Counted from the stretch's first letter, positions 1 to 10,773 are shown. The stretch is 49,591 nt of DNA from Granulicatella balaenopterae (GCF_900111135.1 NZ_FOGF01000014.1:1-49591), one strand, 5' to 3'. Notes: generated from the letters alone by a model not told the origin. Program-made: numbers and translations.

Positions 1-128
1 ATATCGTAACATAATAACTATTTATGCAATTAAAACAACAAAAAACATGCATTACTACACTCAGCTGATAATTATAGGAACTGTACTCACTTGAGCACTA
101 AATTTTTTTAATGATGGATATATACAAT

Positions 129-170
129 AAAAAAGTAAAAAAAGAAATCATACAGATAATACTGTATGAT
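129..170 (-). terminator. Intrinsic terminator, minus strand
   Basis: A perfect 9-bp stem (147-155 with 162-170, ATCATACAG/CTGTATGAT) has a 6-nt loop. On the minus strand it is followed by a long T-rich tract (positions 146 down to 129). It sits behind the leftward ytxH-like/hit pair and backs up the terminator at 210-248. The remaining 1-128 shows no convincing gene. Confidence 0.75.
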
Positions 171-209
171 CTCTATTTCCACTCCATCAACCCTATTTGA
201 CAAAGAGCC

Positions 210-248
210 AAAAATACTACGCACATTAATTTGTGCGTAGTATTTTTT
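210..248. terminator. Bidirectional intrinsic terminator
   Basis: A hairpin pairs 210-225 with 232-247 (core TACTACGCACA/TGTGCGTAGTA) around a 6-nt loop. It has a T-run on the plus side and a shorter T-run on the minus side. It lies directly downstream of the leftward ytxH-like gene and probably ends that transcript first. Confidence 0.85.
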
Positions 249-277
249 TGCTTTTGTAATGTTATCAATGGAAAGTT

Positions 278-607
278 CTATTGATGATCTAAATCGTTTT
301 GTAAAGTAGTAATTAAGCCCTTTATCTTTTCTAATTGCGGAGACACTTCTTTTTGGAAATGAGCCAAACGATTTGTTACATCTTCAGTAACATCAACAGC
401 TGATTGGAGCCCATCAGTTTTTAAATGAGTAATAGACTGTTGTAAATGAGCGATATCATGCTGTACTTGTTTTTGATTAACTTTTAAATCGATAAAGTAT
501 TGTTTTATTCTTAAACGTGTATTTTTACCGGAATCAGGCGCTTTTAATAAGCCGTAACTAGAGCCAATTAAGCTCCCGATAATAACACCTTTTGTATATC
601 TATCCAT
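278..607 (-). CDS. YtxH-like small membrane-anchored protein
   Basis: This 109-residue protein has the YtxH-family N-terminus: a short glycine-spaced hydrophobic segment (residues 7-21, GVIIGSLIGSSYGLL) followed by the typical KAPxSGxxxR motif. The rest is a mostly helical, heptad-like tail, probably a coiled coil. YtxH proteins are small stress-associated membrane proteins of unclear mechanism, so the function here is not known. The gene follows hit on the same strand with a 6-nt gap, so the two form an operon. The start is the ATG next to GGAGGC. Confidence 0.8.
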   Translation of the reverse strand: MDRYTKGVIIGSLIGSSYGLLKAPDSGKNTRLRIKQYFIDLKVNQKQVQHDIAHLQQSITHLKTDGLQSAVDVTEDVTNRLAHFQKEVSPQLEKIKGLITTLQNDLDHQ

Positions 608-613
608 TTATGT

Positions 614-1036
614 CTAAGCCTCCATTTGTTTTGCAATTGAATTAGTGATTGCAAGAAGTTCATCGTTAGTATGTTCATGTGTTTGCCATTTTAAGCCAAA
701 GCTATCTTGTTCTGAATATCTTGGAATAATATGGATATGCGAATGGAATACTGATTGGAAGGCAACTTCACCATTATTATTTAAAATATTGATTCCTTTA
801 ATATCAGGATTGCTGTTTTTAATCGCATTTGCAATTTTTGGGATGCGTTTAAATACATCGCTAGCTAATTCTTCATCATATTCCATAATATTTGGAACAT
901 GTTTTTTGGGTAAGACTAGTGTGTGTCCTGGTGTTACTTGGGAAATATCTAAAAATGCCACGACTACCTCATCTTCATAAATCACATATGAAGGGATTTC
1001 TTTATTAATAATCTTACAAAAAATACAATCTGTCAT
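614..1036 (-). CDS. hit: HIT family protein (nucleotide hydrolase/transferase)
   Basis: The 140-residue protein belongs to the histidine triad superfamily of nucleoside phosphoramidases and dinucleotide hydrolases. It starts with the conserved FCKIINKEIPS block, where the Cys is often part of a zinc site. It carries the HIT signature HSHIHIIPR around residues 98-106, whose middle His is the catalytic nucleophile. Length is normal for the Hinc/PKCI branch. It is divergent from ecsA, the usual Firmicute arrangement (hit beside ecsAB). An AAGAGG ribosome-binding site precedes the ATG. The physiological substrate cannot be read from sequence. Confidence 0.93.
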   Translation of the reverse strand: MTDCIFCKIINKEIPSYVIYEDEVVVAFLDISQVTPGHTLVLPKKHVPNIMEYDEELASDVFKRIPKIANAIKNSNPDIKGINILNNNGEVAFQSVFHSHIHIIPRYSEQDSFGLKWQTHEHTNDELLAITNSIAKQMEA

Positions 1037-1056
1037 ATCAAATACCTCTTTTCAAT

Positions 1057-1070
1057 AATTGTTTACAATT
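1057..1070. repeat. Inverted repeat between hit and ecsA
   Basis: AATTGT and ACAATT flank a 2-nt centre, forming a perfect 14-nt dyad in the divergent hit/ecsA promoter region. It could be an operator for the hit promoter, but no protein can be assigned. The ecsA side has a TATAGT -10-like hexamer near 1130. Confidence 0.35.
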
Positions 1071-1171
1071 AAACTTTACCAAAAAAATGATAAAATTCCA
1101 ATAAACTAGCAAAAAAATATAAGTGGTAGTATAGTAATAGGTAGATTGATGCGATGGAAAGGAGAGATGCA

Positions 1172-1912
1172 ATGACATTATCAGTAGAACAGATTACAGG
1201 AGGATATACAAAAGTACCTGTTATTAAGGAGATTAGTTTTACCGTAAAGCCTGGAGAGATTTGTGGCTTAATTGGTTTGAATGGAGCAGGAAAGAGTACA
1301 ACAATAAAGCATATAGTTGGTTTATTACATGCATTTGAAGGACGGATTGCGATTAATCATATTTCACTAGCTACGAATCAAGAAGAATATCGACGCTCAT
1401 TAGCTTTTATTCCCGATTCTCCCATCTTATATGAAGAATTAACCTTTAGAGAACATATTGAACTAACGGCCAAAGCATATGGACAAGATACTGAGGAAAC
1501 CTATCAAAGAGCATATCATTTAGTAGAACAATTTCATTTAACGAGTAAATTGGATTTTTATCCAGCATATTTTTCAAAAGGAATGAAGCAAAAAGTATTA
1601 ATAGTGTGTGCTTTAATGTTGGATGTGCCAGTTTATATTATTGATGAACCATTTTTAGGATTAGATCCTTTAGGTATTAGGACACTACTAAGCTGTATTC
1701 GTGAAAAAAAAGAATGTGGTGCATCAATTGTTATGTCAACTCATGTATTAGATACTGCTGAACGATTTTGTGATAAATTTGTGATTCTACATGAAGGGAA
1801 GATGCTACTTTCAACTACATTAGAAGAACTATTATCTAAAACAGGAGAAGATCGCTTAGAAGAAGCTTATTTTACCCTATTAGAAAATAATGGTGATGGC
1901 GATGAATGCTAA
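1172..1912 (+). CDS. ecsA: ABC transporter ATP-binding protein EcsA
   Basis: The 246-residue ATPase of the Ecs transporter affects secretion, regulated proteolysis and competence in Bacillus. Visible motifs are Walker A GLNGAGKST (about residues 36-44), the family-typical signature FSKGMKQK in place of LSGGQ, and Walker B VYIIDEPFLGLDP followed by the H-loop STH. An ATG at 1154 is open in frame, but AAAGGAGAG lies between it and the ATG at 1172. The second start is therefore chosen and gives the usual EcsA length. ecsB overlaps its 3' end, so the two products are made together. Confidence 0.93.
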   Translation: MTLSVEQITGGYTKVPVIKEISFTVKPGEICGLIGLNGAGKSTTIKHIVGLLHAFEGRIAINHISLATNQEEYRRSLAFIPDSPILYEELTFREHIELTAKAYGQDTEETYQRAYHLVEQFHLTSKLDFYPAYFSKGMKQKVLIVCALMLDVPVYIIDEPFLGLDPLGIRTLLSCIREKKECGASIVMSTHVLDTAERFCDKFVILHEGKMLLSTTLEELLSKTGEDRLEEAYFTLLENNGDGDEC

Positions 1913-3122
1913 AGAATATTGGTTTCGTCGTTCGCAACAGTATCATAAAGAGATGCTAAAGTATAGTCGTTATATCTTTAATGATCATTTGATGATGGTG
2001 GGGATTATCTTTTTAGGTTTTTGCGCTGTTCAATATGCTAGCTTTATCAATCAGTTAATAGTTATTAGTCCGTTAATGATTTATGGCTTAGCTGGATGTA
2101 TGAGTGGGTTACCATTTATTGGCGCATTAGTAACTTTAATAGAAGAAGCGGATGGTTATTTTTTAGGGATGCAAGTTAGAGAGTGGAAGAAATATTTTAT
2201 CTATTCTTTTGTATATAGTTTATGGCTACCATTCGTTTTAAATATTGTTATTTTATTTATATTATCTCCTTTATTATTGAAATTTTCATTCATAACTAGT
2301 GACAAACTAATCCTTTTACTTATCTTAGTAACTATACTAAAATGCTTAGATTTAGAAAAAGAATTGTTTTCTCTTGAAACTGCCAAAATTAAGCATATAA
2401 TAATGAATATAGTCCAAGCTATTGTTACTTATATCATTATTATAGCAAGCCTTTTGAGTGATGTAAGAGTTTGTTTAGTGCTAGTTGTTTTGCTTAGTGG
2501 TTTGATGATAGCTGTTTTCTATCATTGGTATCATAAAGAATCGTTATTTAATTGGCAAAGAATTGCAGTTAGTGAAAAAGTACGCCAAGATAAGTGGTAT
2601 CGTTTTATTGAATTATTTGTTGATACGAATAATTGTAAAAAGACAAAGATTCATAGTTCCGTTATCACTAAAGTATTTCAACGCTATTTATCTCTTGAAA
2701 ATGATTCTCCATCAAATTATCTTTTTAGTCGCACACTAACTAGAGTTGATGCCTATAATCGTTTTTTTGGTAAATTTACAGCAATGATTATAATATGTTC
2801 GTTTGGTATATCATCTGTATCGCTATATCTACTATTTTTAGCAATCTGTTTAACGATAGAAGCTATTTATATTAGTAGTTTAGCCAATTATCATGAAAAC
2901 CATCTTTTGATGAAGATATTAAATTTATCAACGACTAAGACAAGCAATACAATTATCAGAATCATTATTCGTTGTTTACTCATTCAAGAAATAATCTGCT
3001 TAATAGTAATCGTCAAATATATATTTTCGTGGATTTATCTACTTTATATAGTAGCTTTGAACATATATTTGCTTATTTTTGTTAAGTTTTTTATATTTAA
3101 GAGAATGAATAAAAAAAGATAA
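1902..3122 (+). CDS. ecsB: ABC transporter permease EcsB
   Basis: This 406-residue polytopic membrane protein is the permease partner of EcsA. The N-terminus has the EcsB pattern (WFRRSQQYHKE, then KYSRYIFNDH) followed by several hydrophobic segments up to the C-terminal basic tail. It overlaps ecsA by 11 nt. Two ATG codons (1890 and 1902) are possible. GGTGATGG just upstream of 1902 and similarity to the family N-terminus favour 1902. Length matches the family (about 400 residues). The transported substrate of Ecs is not established. Confidence 0.88.
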   Translation: MNAKEYWFRRSQQYHKEMLKYSRYIFNDHLMMVGIIFLGFCAVQYASFINQLIVISPLMIYGLAGCMSGLPFIGALVTLIEEADGYFLGMQVREWKKYFIYSFVYSLWLPFVLNIVILFILSPLLLKFSFITSDKLILLLILVTILKCLDLEKELFSLETAKIKHIIMNIVQAIVTYIIIIASLLSDVRVCLVLVVLLSGLMIAVFYHWYHKESLFNWQRIAVSEKVRQDKWYRFIELFVDTNNCKKTKIHSSVITKVFQRYLSLENDSPSNYLFSRTLTRVDAYNRFFGKFTAMIIICSFGISSVSLYLLFLAICLTIEAIYISSLANYHENHLLMKILNLSTTKTSNTIIRIIIRCLLIQEIICLIVIVKYIFSWIYLLYIVALNIYLLIFVKFFIFKRMNKKR

Positions 3123-3125
3123 AAA

Positions 3126-3180
3126 AACGTTTACAAAAATAAAAAAATGCTAGCTTTATGATGATAGATTTTGTACAATA
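3126..3180 (+). promoter_or_regulatory. Possible upp promoter with cre-like site
   Basis: TACAAT at 3175-3180, preceded directly by TG, is a reasonable -10 box; the -35 is weak. On the minus strand, 3126-3138 reads TGTAAACG followed by T's, matching most of the catabolite-repression cre consensus but lacking its terminal CA. The promoter is likely; the cre assignment is speculative. Confidence 0.35.
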
Positions 3181-3215
3181 GATAAAGGTAATAATTTTTG
3201 GAAGGAGAGAAAAAA

Positions 3216-3851
3216 ATGAGCAATTTTCATGTTATGGATCATCCGTTAATTCAACATAAATTAACAATGATTAGACAAAAAGACTGTGGGACAAAAGTTT
3301 TTCGTGAAGTGGTAAATGAAATTTCAATGTTGATGGCCTATGAAGTGTCACGTGACCTTCCGCTAGAAGATGTTGAGGTAGAAACACCATTAGTAAAAAC
3401 TACACTAAAAACATTGGCGGGAAAAAAAGTTGCGATAGTTCCAATTTTACGTGCTGGATTAGGCATGGTTGATGGGATTTTACAATTAATTCCAGCAGCC
3501 AAAGTAGGGCACGTAGGAATGTACCGTGACCACGATACGCTACAACCTGTAGAATATTTCGTGAAACTACCATCTGATATTTCAGAACGTCAATTGTTTG
3601 TTGTTGACCCGATGTTAGCAACAGGTGGATCAGCAGTTGCCGCAATTGATTCTTTAATTAAACGCGGAGCACAACCAAGTTCAATTAAATTCTGTTGCTT
3701 AGTAGCAGCCCCAGAGGGAGTTAAAGTTTTACAAGAAGCTCATCCAGATATTCATATTTATACAGCTTCATTAGATGAATGCTTAAATCAAGATGGATAT
3801 ATCCTTCCAGGACTAGGAGACGCCGGAGATCGTCTTTTTGGAACTAAATAA
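3216..3851 (+). CDS. upp: Uracil phosphoribosyltransferase
   Basis: Upp converts uracil and PRPP to UMP in pyrimidine salvage. The 211-residue sequence has the [10 protein letters not shown] block and the PRPP-binding loop [10 protein letters not shown] (about residues 130-139), plus the uracil-binding GLGDAGDR end. A TTG at 3198 is open in frame, but GGAAGGAGAG at 3200-3209 lies downstream of it. The ATG at 3216 is the true start and gives normal family length. It lies between ecsAB and the atp operon, and its own terminator separates it from atpB. Confidence 0.96.
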   Translation: MSNFHVMDHPLIQHKLTMIRQKDCGTKVFREVVNEISMLMAYEVSRDLPLEDVEVETPLVKTTLKTLAGKKVAIVPILRAGLGMVDGILQLIPAAKVGHVGMYRDHDTLQPVEYFVKLPSDISERQLFVVDPMLATGGSAVAAIDSLIKRGAQPSSIKFCCLVAAPEGVKVLQEAHPDIHIYTASLDECLNQDGYILPGLGDAGDRLFGTK

Positions 3852-3911
3852 TAGAACTATAGTCACACCAAGAGCGGTTGGACTATTGCCATATATTTGA
3901 CAATAATCATA

Positions 3912-3946
3912 AACCACTTTTGTGTTTACACACAAAGGTGGTTTTT
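3912..3946 (+). terminator. Terminator after upp
   Basis: A 14-bp stem (3912-3925 with 3932-3945, one G-U pair) with a short TTACAC-like loop is followed by T5. It separates upp from the atp operon, so atpB needs its own promoter within the remaining 40 nt or read-through. Confidence 0.88.
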
Positions 3947-3986
3947 GTATTTAGTTCTATAAATATTATAGAAGAGGAGGGAGAAA

Positions 3987-4703
3987 ATGGAAGCAGAATC
4001 TAAAATTATTGAAATACTTGGGTTGCAGTTTTCAGCACCAATTGTATATTCAACCTTGTTAACATGTACTCTGATTATTATATTTTGTATTGCAGCAACG
4101 CGAAGGGCTAATATTCGCCCGGGTAAACTACAAAATATATTAGAGTCCATTATAGATTTTACGCAAGGGATTATTGAAAGTTCACTTGATTGGAAAGAAG
4201 GCAAGGCTTATCATTTGTATATTTTTTCATTATTTAGCTTTATTCTAGTTGCGAATATTATCGGCTTAGCGATTTTTATTCATTATGATGAATTTAGTTA
4301 TTTTAGTAGCCCGACAGCTAGTGTTGTAGTTTGTTTAGCGTTCTCGTTAGTCACTACATTAATTTGTCACTATTCTGGCGTTAGAAAATTTGGCACGAAA
4401 AAATATATTCAAAATTCATTTTTAAGTCCAATGTCATTTATGCTACCAATTAAGATTATTGAAGAATTTACAAATACGATTACATTAGCCTTCCGTTTAT
4501 ATGGTAATATTTTTGCAGGCGAAGTGTTACTTGGATTAGTAGTCATGTTTGCATCAAGCTTTGGCTTAATAACAACCGTTTTTGCTTTACCATTAGAAAT
4601 GATTTGGCAAGCATTCTCCGTTGTAATTGGTGCTATCCAAGCATATGTATTTTGTACATTAACAATGGTATATATTTCACACAAACTTGAATCTGAACAT
4701 TAA
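3987..4703 (+). CDS. atpB: ATP synthase F0 subunit a
   Basis: This is the membrane stator subunit forming the two proton half-channels against the c ring. The 238-residue protein has about five to six hydrophobic helices. The conserved helix is FRLYGNIFAGEVLLGL, carrying the essential arginine (LAFR, near residue 169), followed by the QAYVFCTLTMVYIS helix. GAGGAGGG precedes the ATG. It is the first gene of atpBEFHAGDC; no atpI is seen upstream. Confidence 0.96.
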   Translation: MEAESKIIEILGLQFSAPIVYSTLLTCTLIIIFCIAATRRANIRPGKLQNILESIIDFTQGIIESSLDWKEGKAYHLYIFSLFSFILVANIIGLAIFIHYDEFSYFSSPTASVVVCLAFSLVTTLICHYSGVRKFGTKKYIQNSFLSPMSFMLPIKIIEEFTNTITLAFRLYGNIFAGEVLLGLVVMFASSFGLITTVFALPLEMIWQAFSVVIGAIQAYVFCTLTMVYISHKLESEH

Positions 4704-4737
4704 AAAAAATAAAAACAACAGGAAAGAGGAAATTATT

Positions 4738-4953
4738 ATGACAGAATTAGCAGCAGCAATCGCAGTAGTAGGGGCAGCATTAGCAGCAGCCTTTGGTAAC
4801 CAAGCAGTAATTACAAAAACAATTGAGTCAATGACTCGTCAACCAGAATTATCAAAAGATTTAAAAGCAACAATGTTCGTAGGTATCGCCTTAATCGAAG
4901 CTATGCCAATCTTCGCAGTATTAGTAGCGTTAATCTTAGTATTCGTTAAATAA
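4738..4953 (+). CDS. atpE: ATP synthase F0 subunit c
   Basis: This is the 71-residue hairpin that oligomerises into the proton-driven c ring. Helix 1 is AAAIAVVGAALAAAFGN, the polar loop is RQPE, and helix 2 has the ion-binding glutamate in ALIEAMPIF. The residue after the Glu is Ala rather than Ser/Thr and no Na+-binding Gln is seen, which suggests H+ coupling. The glycine repeat of helix 1 is reduced: positions 14, 16 and 18 are all Ala between Gly12 and Gly20. GGAAAGAGGA before ATG 4738 sets the start; an upstream in-frame extension lacks support. Codons are strongly biased, as expected for high expression. Confidence 0.97.
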   Translation: MTELAAAIAVVGAALAAAFGNQAVITKTIESMTRQPELSKDLKATMFVGIALIEAMPIFAVLVALILVFVK

Positions 4954-4999
4954 TCTAGTTCGAATTATACAAAAATATCGAAATTGAGGAGGGATGATG

Positions 5000-5506
5000 A
5001 TGGTTGAAAATATCTTTGCCAATATTGGTGTAACAGCATTAATGGACTCGCTTTTCGTTATTGTGTCATTTATTTTAATGATTGCGATTATTAAACATTT
5101 TGCTTGGGATAAGATCGTTCAAACAATGGAAGCTCGTCGTACTAAAATTAGTACAGATTTAGACGTTGCTGAATCGAAACGCAAAGAAGCAGAACAAATT
5201 CAAGCACAAGCAAAAGATATTATCCAAAGTGCAGAAAATAAAGCAAGTTCAATTTTAACTGAAAGTCGTTCAGCTAGTGAAAAATTACAAAAAGAAATGT
5301 TAAATGAAGCTAAAAATAGTGTTGCCAAAATGAAACAAGATGGTCAACATGAAGTTGAATTGATGAAACAACACAGTTTAGTTCAAATGGAAAATAAAAT
5401 TGTTGAATTATCAGTCGGCGTTGCTGAACAAATTTTGAAAAAAGAATTGACACCGGAAATACATCAACAAATCATTGAAGAATTTATCGAAGGGTTGGAT
5501 TGCTAA
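5000..5506 (+). CDS. atpF: ATP synthase F0 subunit b
   Basis: This is the peripheral stalk subunit linking subunit a to F1. The 168-residue protein has one N-terminal membrane helix (about residues 12-31) and then a long charged, Ala/Lys/Glu/Gln-rich helix that dimerises as a coiled coil. Three ATGs occur in a row (4994, 4997, 5000). GAGGAGGG at 4986-4993 gives correct spacing only to the third. Its stop overlaps the atpH start by one base. Confidence 0.95.
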   Translation: MVENIFANIGVTALMDSLFVIVSFILMIAIIKHFAWDKIVQTMEARRTKISTDLDVAESKRKEAEQIQAQAKDIIQSAENKASSILTESRSASEKLQKEMLNEAKNSVAKMKQDGQHEVELMKQHSLVQMENKIVELSVGVAEQILKKELTPEIHQQIIEEFIEGLDC

Positions 5507-6048
5507 TGGCTAGAATTAATAAAACAATTTTAAGAGAAGCAAGCCTATTCTATACAAAAGTAAAATTTGAAAATAAATTAGATGTAGTGACTAAAGATCT
5601 TCAAGAATTATTGGATGGTATTCAAAATAAAGGTGTATTTTGTCAATTATTACATTTAGAACAAATTACATTAGAAGAAAAAGTTAAAATTATGGCGGAT
5701 ATTTTAGTTGATATGTCTGAAGATACCAAAGAATATTTAGCACCATATCTTAACGAAGAGATGATTTTTCATTTAGTGGAAGCTATTGAAGCATTTTTAA
5801 ATATTTATGAATCTAATAAATTAGAAATTGTGACAGCTGTTCCTTTAACAGATGAACAAATCGAAACAATTGCAATGGCTTTCCAAAAGAAAACTAATAA
5901 AGAATATGATGCTTGGCTTAATATTATTGATGACAATATTATTGCCGGTGTCCTAGTAAAATCAAAAGAATATTTATATGATGGTACAGTTATGAATAAA
6001 TTAAATCAATTTAAAAATAACTTACATCACACGGATTTGAAGGGGTGA
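5506..6048 (+). CDS. atpH: ATP synthase F1 subunit delta
   Basis: OSCP-type delta subunit, 180 residues, which connects the b dimer to the top of F1. Family hallmarks are the N-terminal helical domain and the C-terminal segment ending in [21 protein letters not shown], a variant of the usual GG-x-I/V-x-D-S/G pattern. The start is the ATG within TAATG, which overlaps the atpF stop; GAAGGG lies 11 nt upstream. Translational coupling with atpF is likely. The protein is divergent, as delta subunits often are. Confidence 0.93.
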   Translation: MARINKTILREASLFYTKVKFENKLDVVTKDLQELLDGIQNKGVFCQLLHLEQITLEEKVKIMADILVDMSEDTKEYLAPYLNEEMIFHLVEAIEAFLNIYESNKLEIVTAVPLTDEQIETIAMAFQKKTNKEYDAWLNIIDDNIIAGVLVKSKEYLYDGTVMNKLNQFKNNLHHTDLKG

Positions 6049-6052
6049 AATG

Positions 6053-7567
6053 ATGGAAACAGAAATGAATACGATAACAGATAAAATCCGTAAAAAAATT
6101 CAATCATTCGAAACTGAACAAATGATCGAAGAAGTCGGTGAAGTATCATTTATCGGTGACGGTATTGCGCGCGTTATTGGCTTAACAAATGTTATGGCTG
6201 GTGAATTAGTACAATTTGAAAACGGCGCATATGGTATGGCTCAAAACTTAGAGCGTAATGATGTTGGTGTTATTATCTTTGGTACATACGAAAACATTCA
6301 TGAAGGTGAAACTGTAAAAAGAACAGGACGTATTCTGGATGTTCCAGTAGGAGAAGCATTAATTGGACGTGTTGTAGATGCCTTAGGTCGACCAATTGAT
6401 GGGTTAGGACCAATCGAAACAACTAAACGTCGCCCAGTAGAAAATGAAGCTCCTGGTGTTATGGATCGTAAATCAGTTCACCAATCATTAGCAACAGGAT
6501 TAAAAGTAGTAGATGCTTTAGTTCCTATTGGTAAAGGTCAACGTGAGTTAATCATTGGAGACAGAAAGACAGGTAAAACAAGTATTGCAATTGATGCAAT
6601 TATTAACCAAAAAGGTAAAGATACTTTATGTATTTATGTAGCAATTGGTCAAAAAGAATCAACTGTTAAAACATTAGTAGAAACATTAAAGCGTTATGGT
6701 GCAATGGATTATACAACGGTTGTATCCGCAAGTGCATCACAACCAGCACCAATGCCATACATTGCTCCTTATTCAGGAACAGCGATGGCTGAAGAGTTTA
6801 TGTATGCTGGAAGAGACGTATTAATTGTATATGATGATTTATCAAAACAAGCAGCAGCTTATCGTGAAATCTCATTATTATTACGTCGTCCACCAGGTCG
6901 TGAAGCTTACCCAGGGGATGTTTTCTATTTACATTCTCGTTTACTAGAACGTTCTGCTAAATTAAATGATGCATTAGGTGGCGGTTCATTAACAGCCCTT
7001 CCAATTATTGAAACACAAGCAGGCGATATCTCAGCTTATATTCCAACAAACGTTATTTCAATTACTGATGGACAAATTTTCCTAGAAAGTGACTTATTTA
7101 ATTCAGGCGTACGCCCTGGTTTATCAGCTGGTTTATCAGTATCTCGTGTCGGTGGATCTGCTCAAATTAAAGCAATGAAAAAAGTATCAGGAACATTACG
7201 TATTGACTTAGCAAGTTATCGTGAATTAGAAGCCTTTACACAATTTGGTTCGGATTTAGATATGGCAACACAGAAAAAATTAAATCGTGGTAAACGTACA
7301 GTGGAAGTCTTAAAACAAGGAATTCACCAACCATTACCAATTGAGCATCAAGTATCAATTTTATTTGCTTTAACACATGGTGTACTAGACTCAATTCCAA
7401 TTGAAAAAATTAAAGATTTCGAAAAAGGTTTATACCAACATTTAGAGTATGAACATAGCGACATTTTAACAGCCATCCGTGAACAAGAAGTCATTCCGGA
7501 TGAAGAAGAATTCTATACTATTCTTGATAAATATAAAACAATCTTTATGTATGAAGGTTCTAAATAG
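6053..7567 (+). CDS. atpA: ATP synthase F1 subunit alpha
   Basis: Regulatory nucleotide-binding subunit of F1, 504 residues. P-loop GDRKTGKT (about residues 168-175) has Lys where E. coli has Gln. Also visible are [22 protein letters not shown] (Walker B), the [12 protein letters not shown] block and [10 protein letters not shown] with the arginine that reaches the beta active site. Two adjacent ATGs (6050, 6053) are possible; AAGGGGTGA spacing favours 6053. It follows atpH by 4 nt. Confidence 0.97.
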   Translation: METEMNTITDKIRKKIQSFETEQMIEEVGEVSFIGDGIARVIGLTNVMAGELVQFENGAYGMAQNLERNDVGVIIFGTYENIHEGETVKRTGRILDVPVGEALIGRVVDALGRPIDGLGPIETTKRRPVENEAPGVMDRKSVHQSLATGLKVVDALVPIGKGQRELIIGDRKTGKTSIAIDAIINQKGKDTLCIYVAIGQKESTVKTLVETLKRYGAMDYTTVVSASASQPAPMPYIAPYSGTAMAEEFMYAGRDVLIVYDDLSKQAAAYREISLLLRRPPGREAYPGDVFYLHSRLLERSAKLNDALGGGSLTALPIIETQAGDISAYIPTNVISITDGQIFLESDLFNSGVRPGLSAGLSVSRVGGSAQIKAMKKVSGTLRIDLASYRELEAFTQFGSDLDMATQKKLNRGKRTVEVLKQGIHQPLPIEHQVSILFALTHGVLDSIPIEKIKDFEKGLYQHLEYEHSDILTAIREQEVIPDEEEFYTILDKYKTIFMYEGSK

Positions 7568-7598
7568 CTAAAAAATAACAACAGAAAAGGTGATTGCA

Positions 7599-8540
7599 AT
7601 GGGAGCTTCGTTAAATGATATTAAAAAAAGAATCAGTTCAACGAAAAAAACTAGTCAAATTACAAGTGCTATGCAAATGGTCTCTGCTGCAAAATTAGCG
7701 AAATCAGAACAAGCTGTACGTAAATATCAAGATTATGCGGAGAAAATCCGTGAAGTTGTTACTCATTTATTATATGCACACGCCTATGAAGATAATAAGA
7801 ATTTCACAGAAGAAGAATTAGCTGAACAACGCTTATCAGATAATTTTATTGATTATCATGATTTATTAATCGAGCGTCCAGTTAAAAAGACAGGCTACTT
7901 AGTTATTTCTTCTGACCAAGGCTTAGCAGGAGGATATAATAGTTCAATCTTTCAAGCGACAAAAGAAATGTTAGAATTAGATCATGATTCTTCTGATGAG
8001 TATGTCATTTTAACAATGGGGGCAACAGCAAGTAATTTCTTTAAAAAGCAAGGAATTGATGTGAGTTTAGAAATTCAAGATATTAGTGATATTCCAACGT
8101 TTGAAGAAGTACGTAAAATTGTTACAAGTGCAGTTCAAATGTTCCGAGATGGTGAATTTGATGAATTTTATGTTTGTTATAATCACCACGTTAATGCATT
8201 ATTATCAAACTACCGTGTAGAAAAAATGTTACCGATTATTGACTTAGAAGAAGAGGAAGCAAAAGAATATGAATTGGACTATATTTTTGAACCCAATAAA
8301 GAAATTTTGATGGATACTTTATTACCGCAATATGCAGAGTCTCTAATATATGGTGCCATTATTGATGCAAAAGCAGCTGAACATGCTTCACGTATGACAG
8401 CAATGCGTAGTGCAACGGATAATGCCAAAGACTTAATTAATGATTTGACTCAAGAATATAACCAAAGTAGACAAGCGCAAATTACGCAAGAAATATCAGA
8501 AATTGTCGGAGGAGCAGTAGCTCTTGAAGAGACATATTAG
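7599..8540 (+). CDS. atpG: ATP synthase F1 subunit gamma
   Basis: Rotor shaft of F1. N-terminal motif is the typical KKRISSTKKTSQITSAMQMV and the C-terminal helix contains TDNAKDLINDLT. At 313 residues it is somewhat longer than most gammas. The extra length is an acidic stretch around residues 60-85 (NKNFTEEELAEQRLSDNF). A GTG at 7590 is open in frame, but AAAAGGTGA overlaps it and the ATG at 7599 fits the family start. Confidence 0.95.
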   Translation: MGASLNDIKKRISSTKKTSQITSAMQMVSAAKLAKSEQAVRKYQDYAEKIREVVTHLLYAHAYEDNKNFTEEELAEQRLSDNFIDYHDLLIERPVKKTGYLVISSDQGLAGGYNSSIFQATKEMLELDHDSSDEYVILTMGATASNFFKKQGIDVSLEIQDISDIPTFEEVRKIVTSAVQMFRDGEFDEFYVCYNHHVNALLSNYRVEKMLPIIDLEEEEAKEYELDYIFEPNKEILMDTLLPQYAESLIYGAIIDAKAAEHASRMTAMRSATDNAKDLINDLTQEYNQSRQAQITQEISEIVGGAVALEETY

Positions 8541-9986
<1,446 letters not shown>

Positions 9987-9989
9987 ATT

Positions 9990-10421
9990 ATGGTGAACAA
10001 AAAAGAACTGACGGTTATTGTAACAACACCGGAAGGAAAAGTTTATAATCACACATCTTGTGCTCTAACTGCCCAAGCTGTTGATGGTGGTTTAACTATT
10101 TTACCTAATCATGCGCCAATTATGGTTCCTTTAAAAATTAGTGCTTTAAAATCAAAACGAGTGGATGATCAATCAGACGATCCATTTGATTATATTGCTA
10201 TTGGTGGCGGAATTATGGAAGTTAGAGATAATATTATTACTATCCTAGCTAATGTAGCAGAATTAGCCGATGATATTGATGTCACTCGTGCTGAACGTGC
10301 CAAAGATAATGCAGAATCTGTTTTGAAAAATAAACAAGCCTCTAAAAAAGATATCGACCGTGCACGAATTTCATTAAATAAAGCTATTAACCGAATTAGT
10401 TGTTCGCGTCATAGACATTAA
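9990..10421 (+). CDS. atpC: ATP synthase F1 subunit epsilon
   Basis: Central stalk subunit and inhibitor of ATP hydrolysis, 143 residues. An N-terminal beta-sandwich (TVIVTTPEGKVYNH, then GGLTILPNHAPIMVPLK) is followed by the two-helix C-terminal domain (RAERAKDNAES to the end). The C-terminus ends in a Cys/His/Arg-rich tail (SCSRHRH), which is unusual. AAAGGGGGC lies 9 nt before the ATG. It is the last gene of the operon, and a terminator follows within 10 nt. Confidence 0.93.
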   Translation: MVNKKELTVIVTTPEGKVYNHTSCALTAQAVDGGLTILPNHAPIMVPLKISALKSKRVDDQSDDPFDYIAIGGGIMEVRDNIITILANVAELADDIDVTRAERAKDNAESVLKNKQASKKDIDRARISLNKAINRISCSRHRH

Positions 10422-10430
10422 AGGCAATAA

Positions 10431-10460
10431 GTTAGGAGTGAATACTCCTAGCTTTTTTTT
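10431..10460 (+). terminator. Terminator of the atp operon
   Basis: A 9-bp stem (10431-10439 with 10444-10452, one G-U) with GAAT tetraloop is followed by T8. It ends the atpBEFHAGDC transcript. A TATAAT at 10482-10487 probably starts the ywzB-murA transcript. Confidence 0.93.
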
Positions 10461-10510
10461 ATGTGAATTTTGTGCTATTATTATAATTACTGAACAAATG
10501 GAGGAATATC

Positions 10511-10741
10511 ATGAGAATAATCGATATTAGTTTAACGATTCAGTTAATAGTAGAATTGAGTTTTATTTGCTTATCATTTTGGGCACTTGAAGCAATCGAT
10601 TTTAATAAATTTATAAATAAAAAACAAATAATAAAAAAACAAACAGTCATATTGTTATTAGCATTAGCTTTAGGTCATATAGTGGCGCAATTAGTTTTTT
10701 CGCTTACCAATATCATTTCAGCAATGCTTGGCAATATTTAA
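10511..10741 (+). CDS. ywzB: DUF1146 membrane protein YwzB
   Basis: This 76-residue protein has two hydrophobic segments (about residues 9-27 and 45-74) separated by a basic loop ([12 protein letters not shown]). Size, topology and position between atpC and murA match the DUF1146/YwzB family of Firmicutes, whose function is unknown. A GGAGGAAT ribosome-binding site precedes the ATG. It is probably cotranscribed with murA, 32 nt downstream. Confidence 0.8.
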   Translation: MRIIDISLTIQLIVELSFICLSFWALEAIDFNKFINKKQIIKKQTVILLLALALGHIVAQLVFSLTNIISAMLGNI

Positions 10742-10773
10742 TTAATCGTGAGAAAGTATTCGGAGGGGTTTTA

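Noticed and set aside
645-980. 111-residue open frame on the plus strand
   Set aside because: It is antisense to the hit gene, has no ribosome-binding site and no recognisable domain.
6539-6580. Inactive P-loop in AtpA (GDRKTGKT with Lys for Gln)
   Set aside because: The essential GKT is intact and Lys at this place probably occurs in other Lactobacillales, so it is unlikely to be special.
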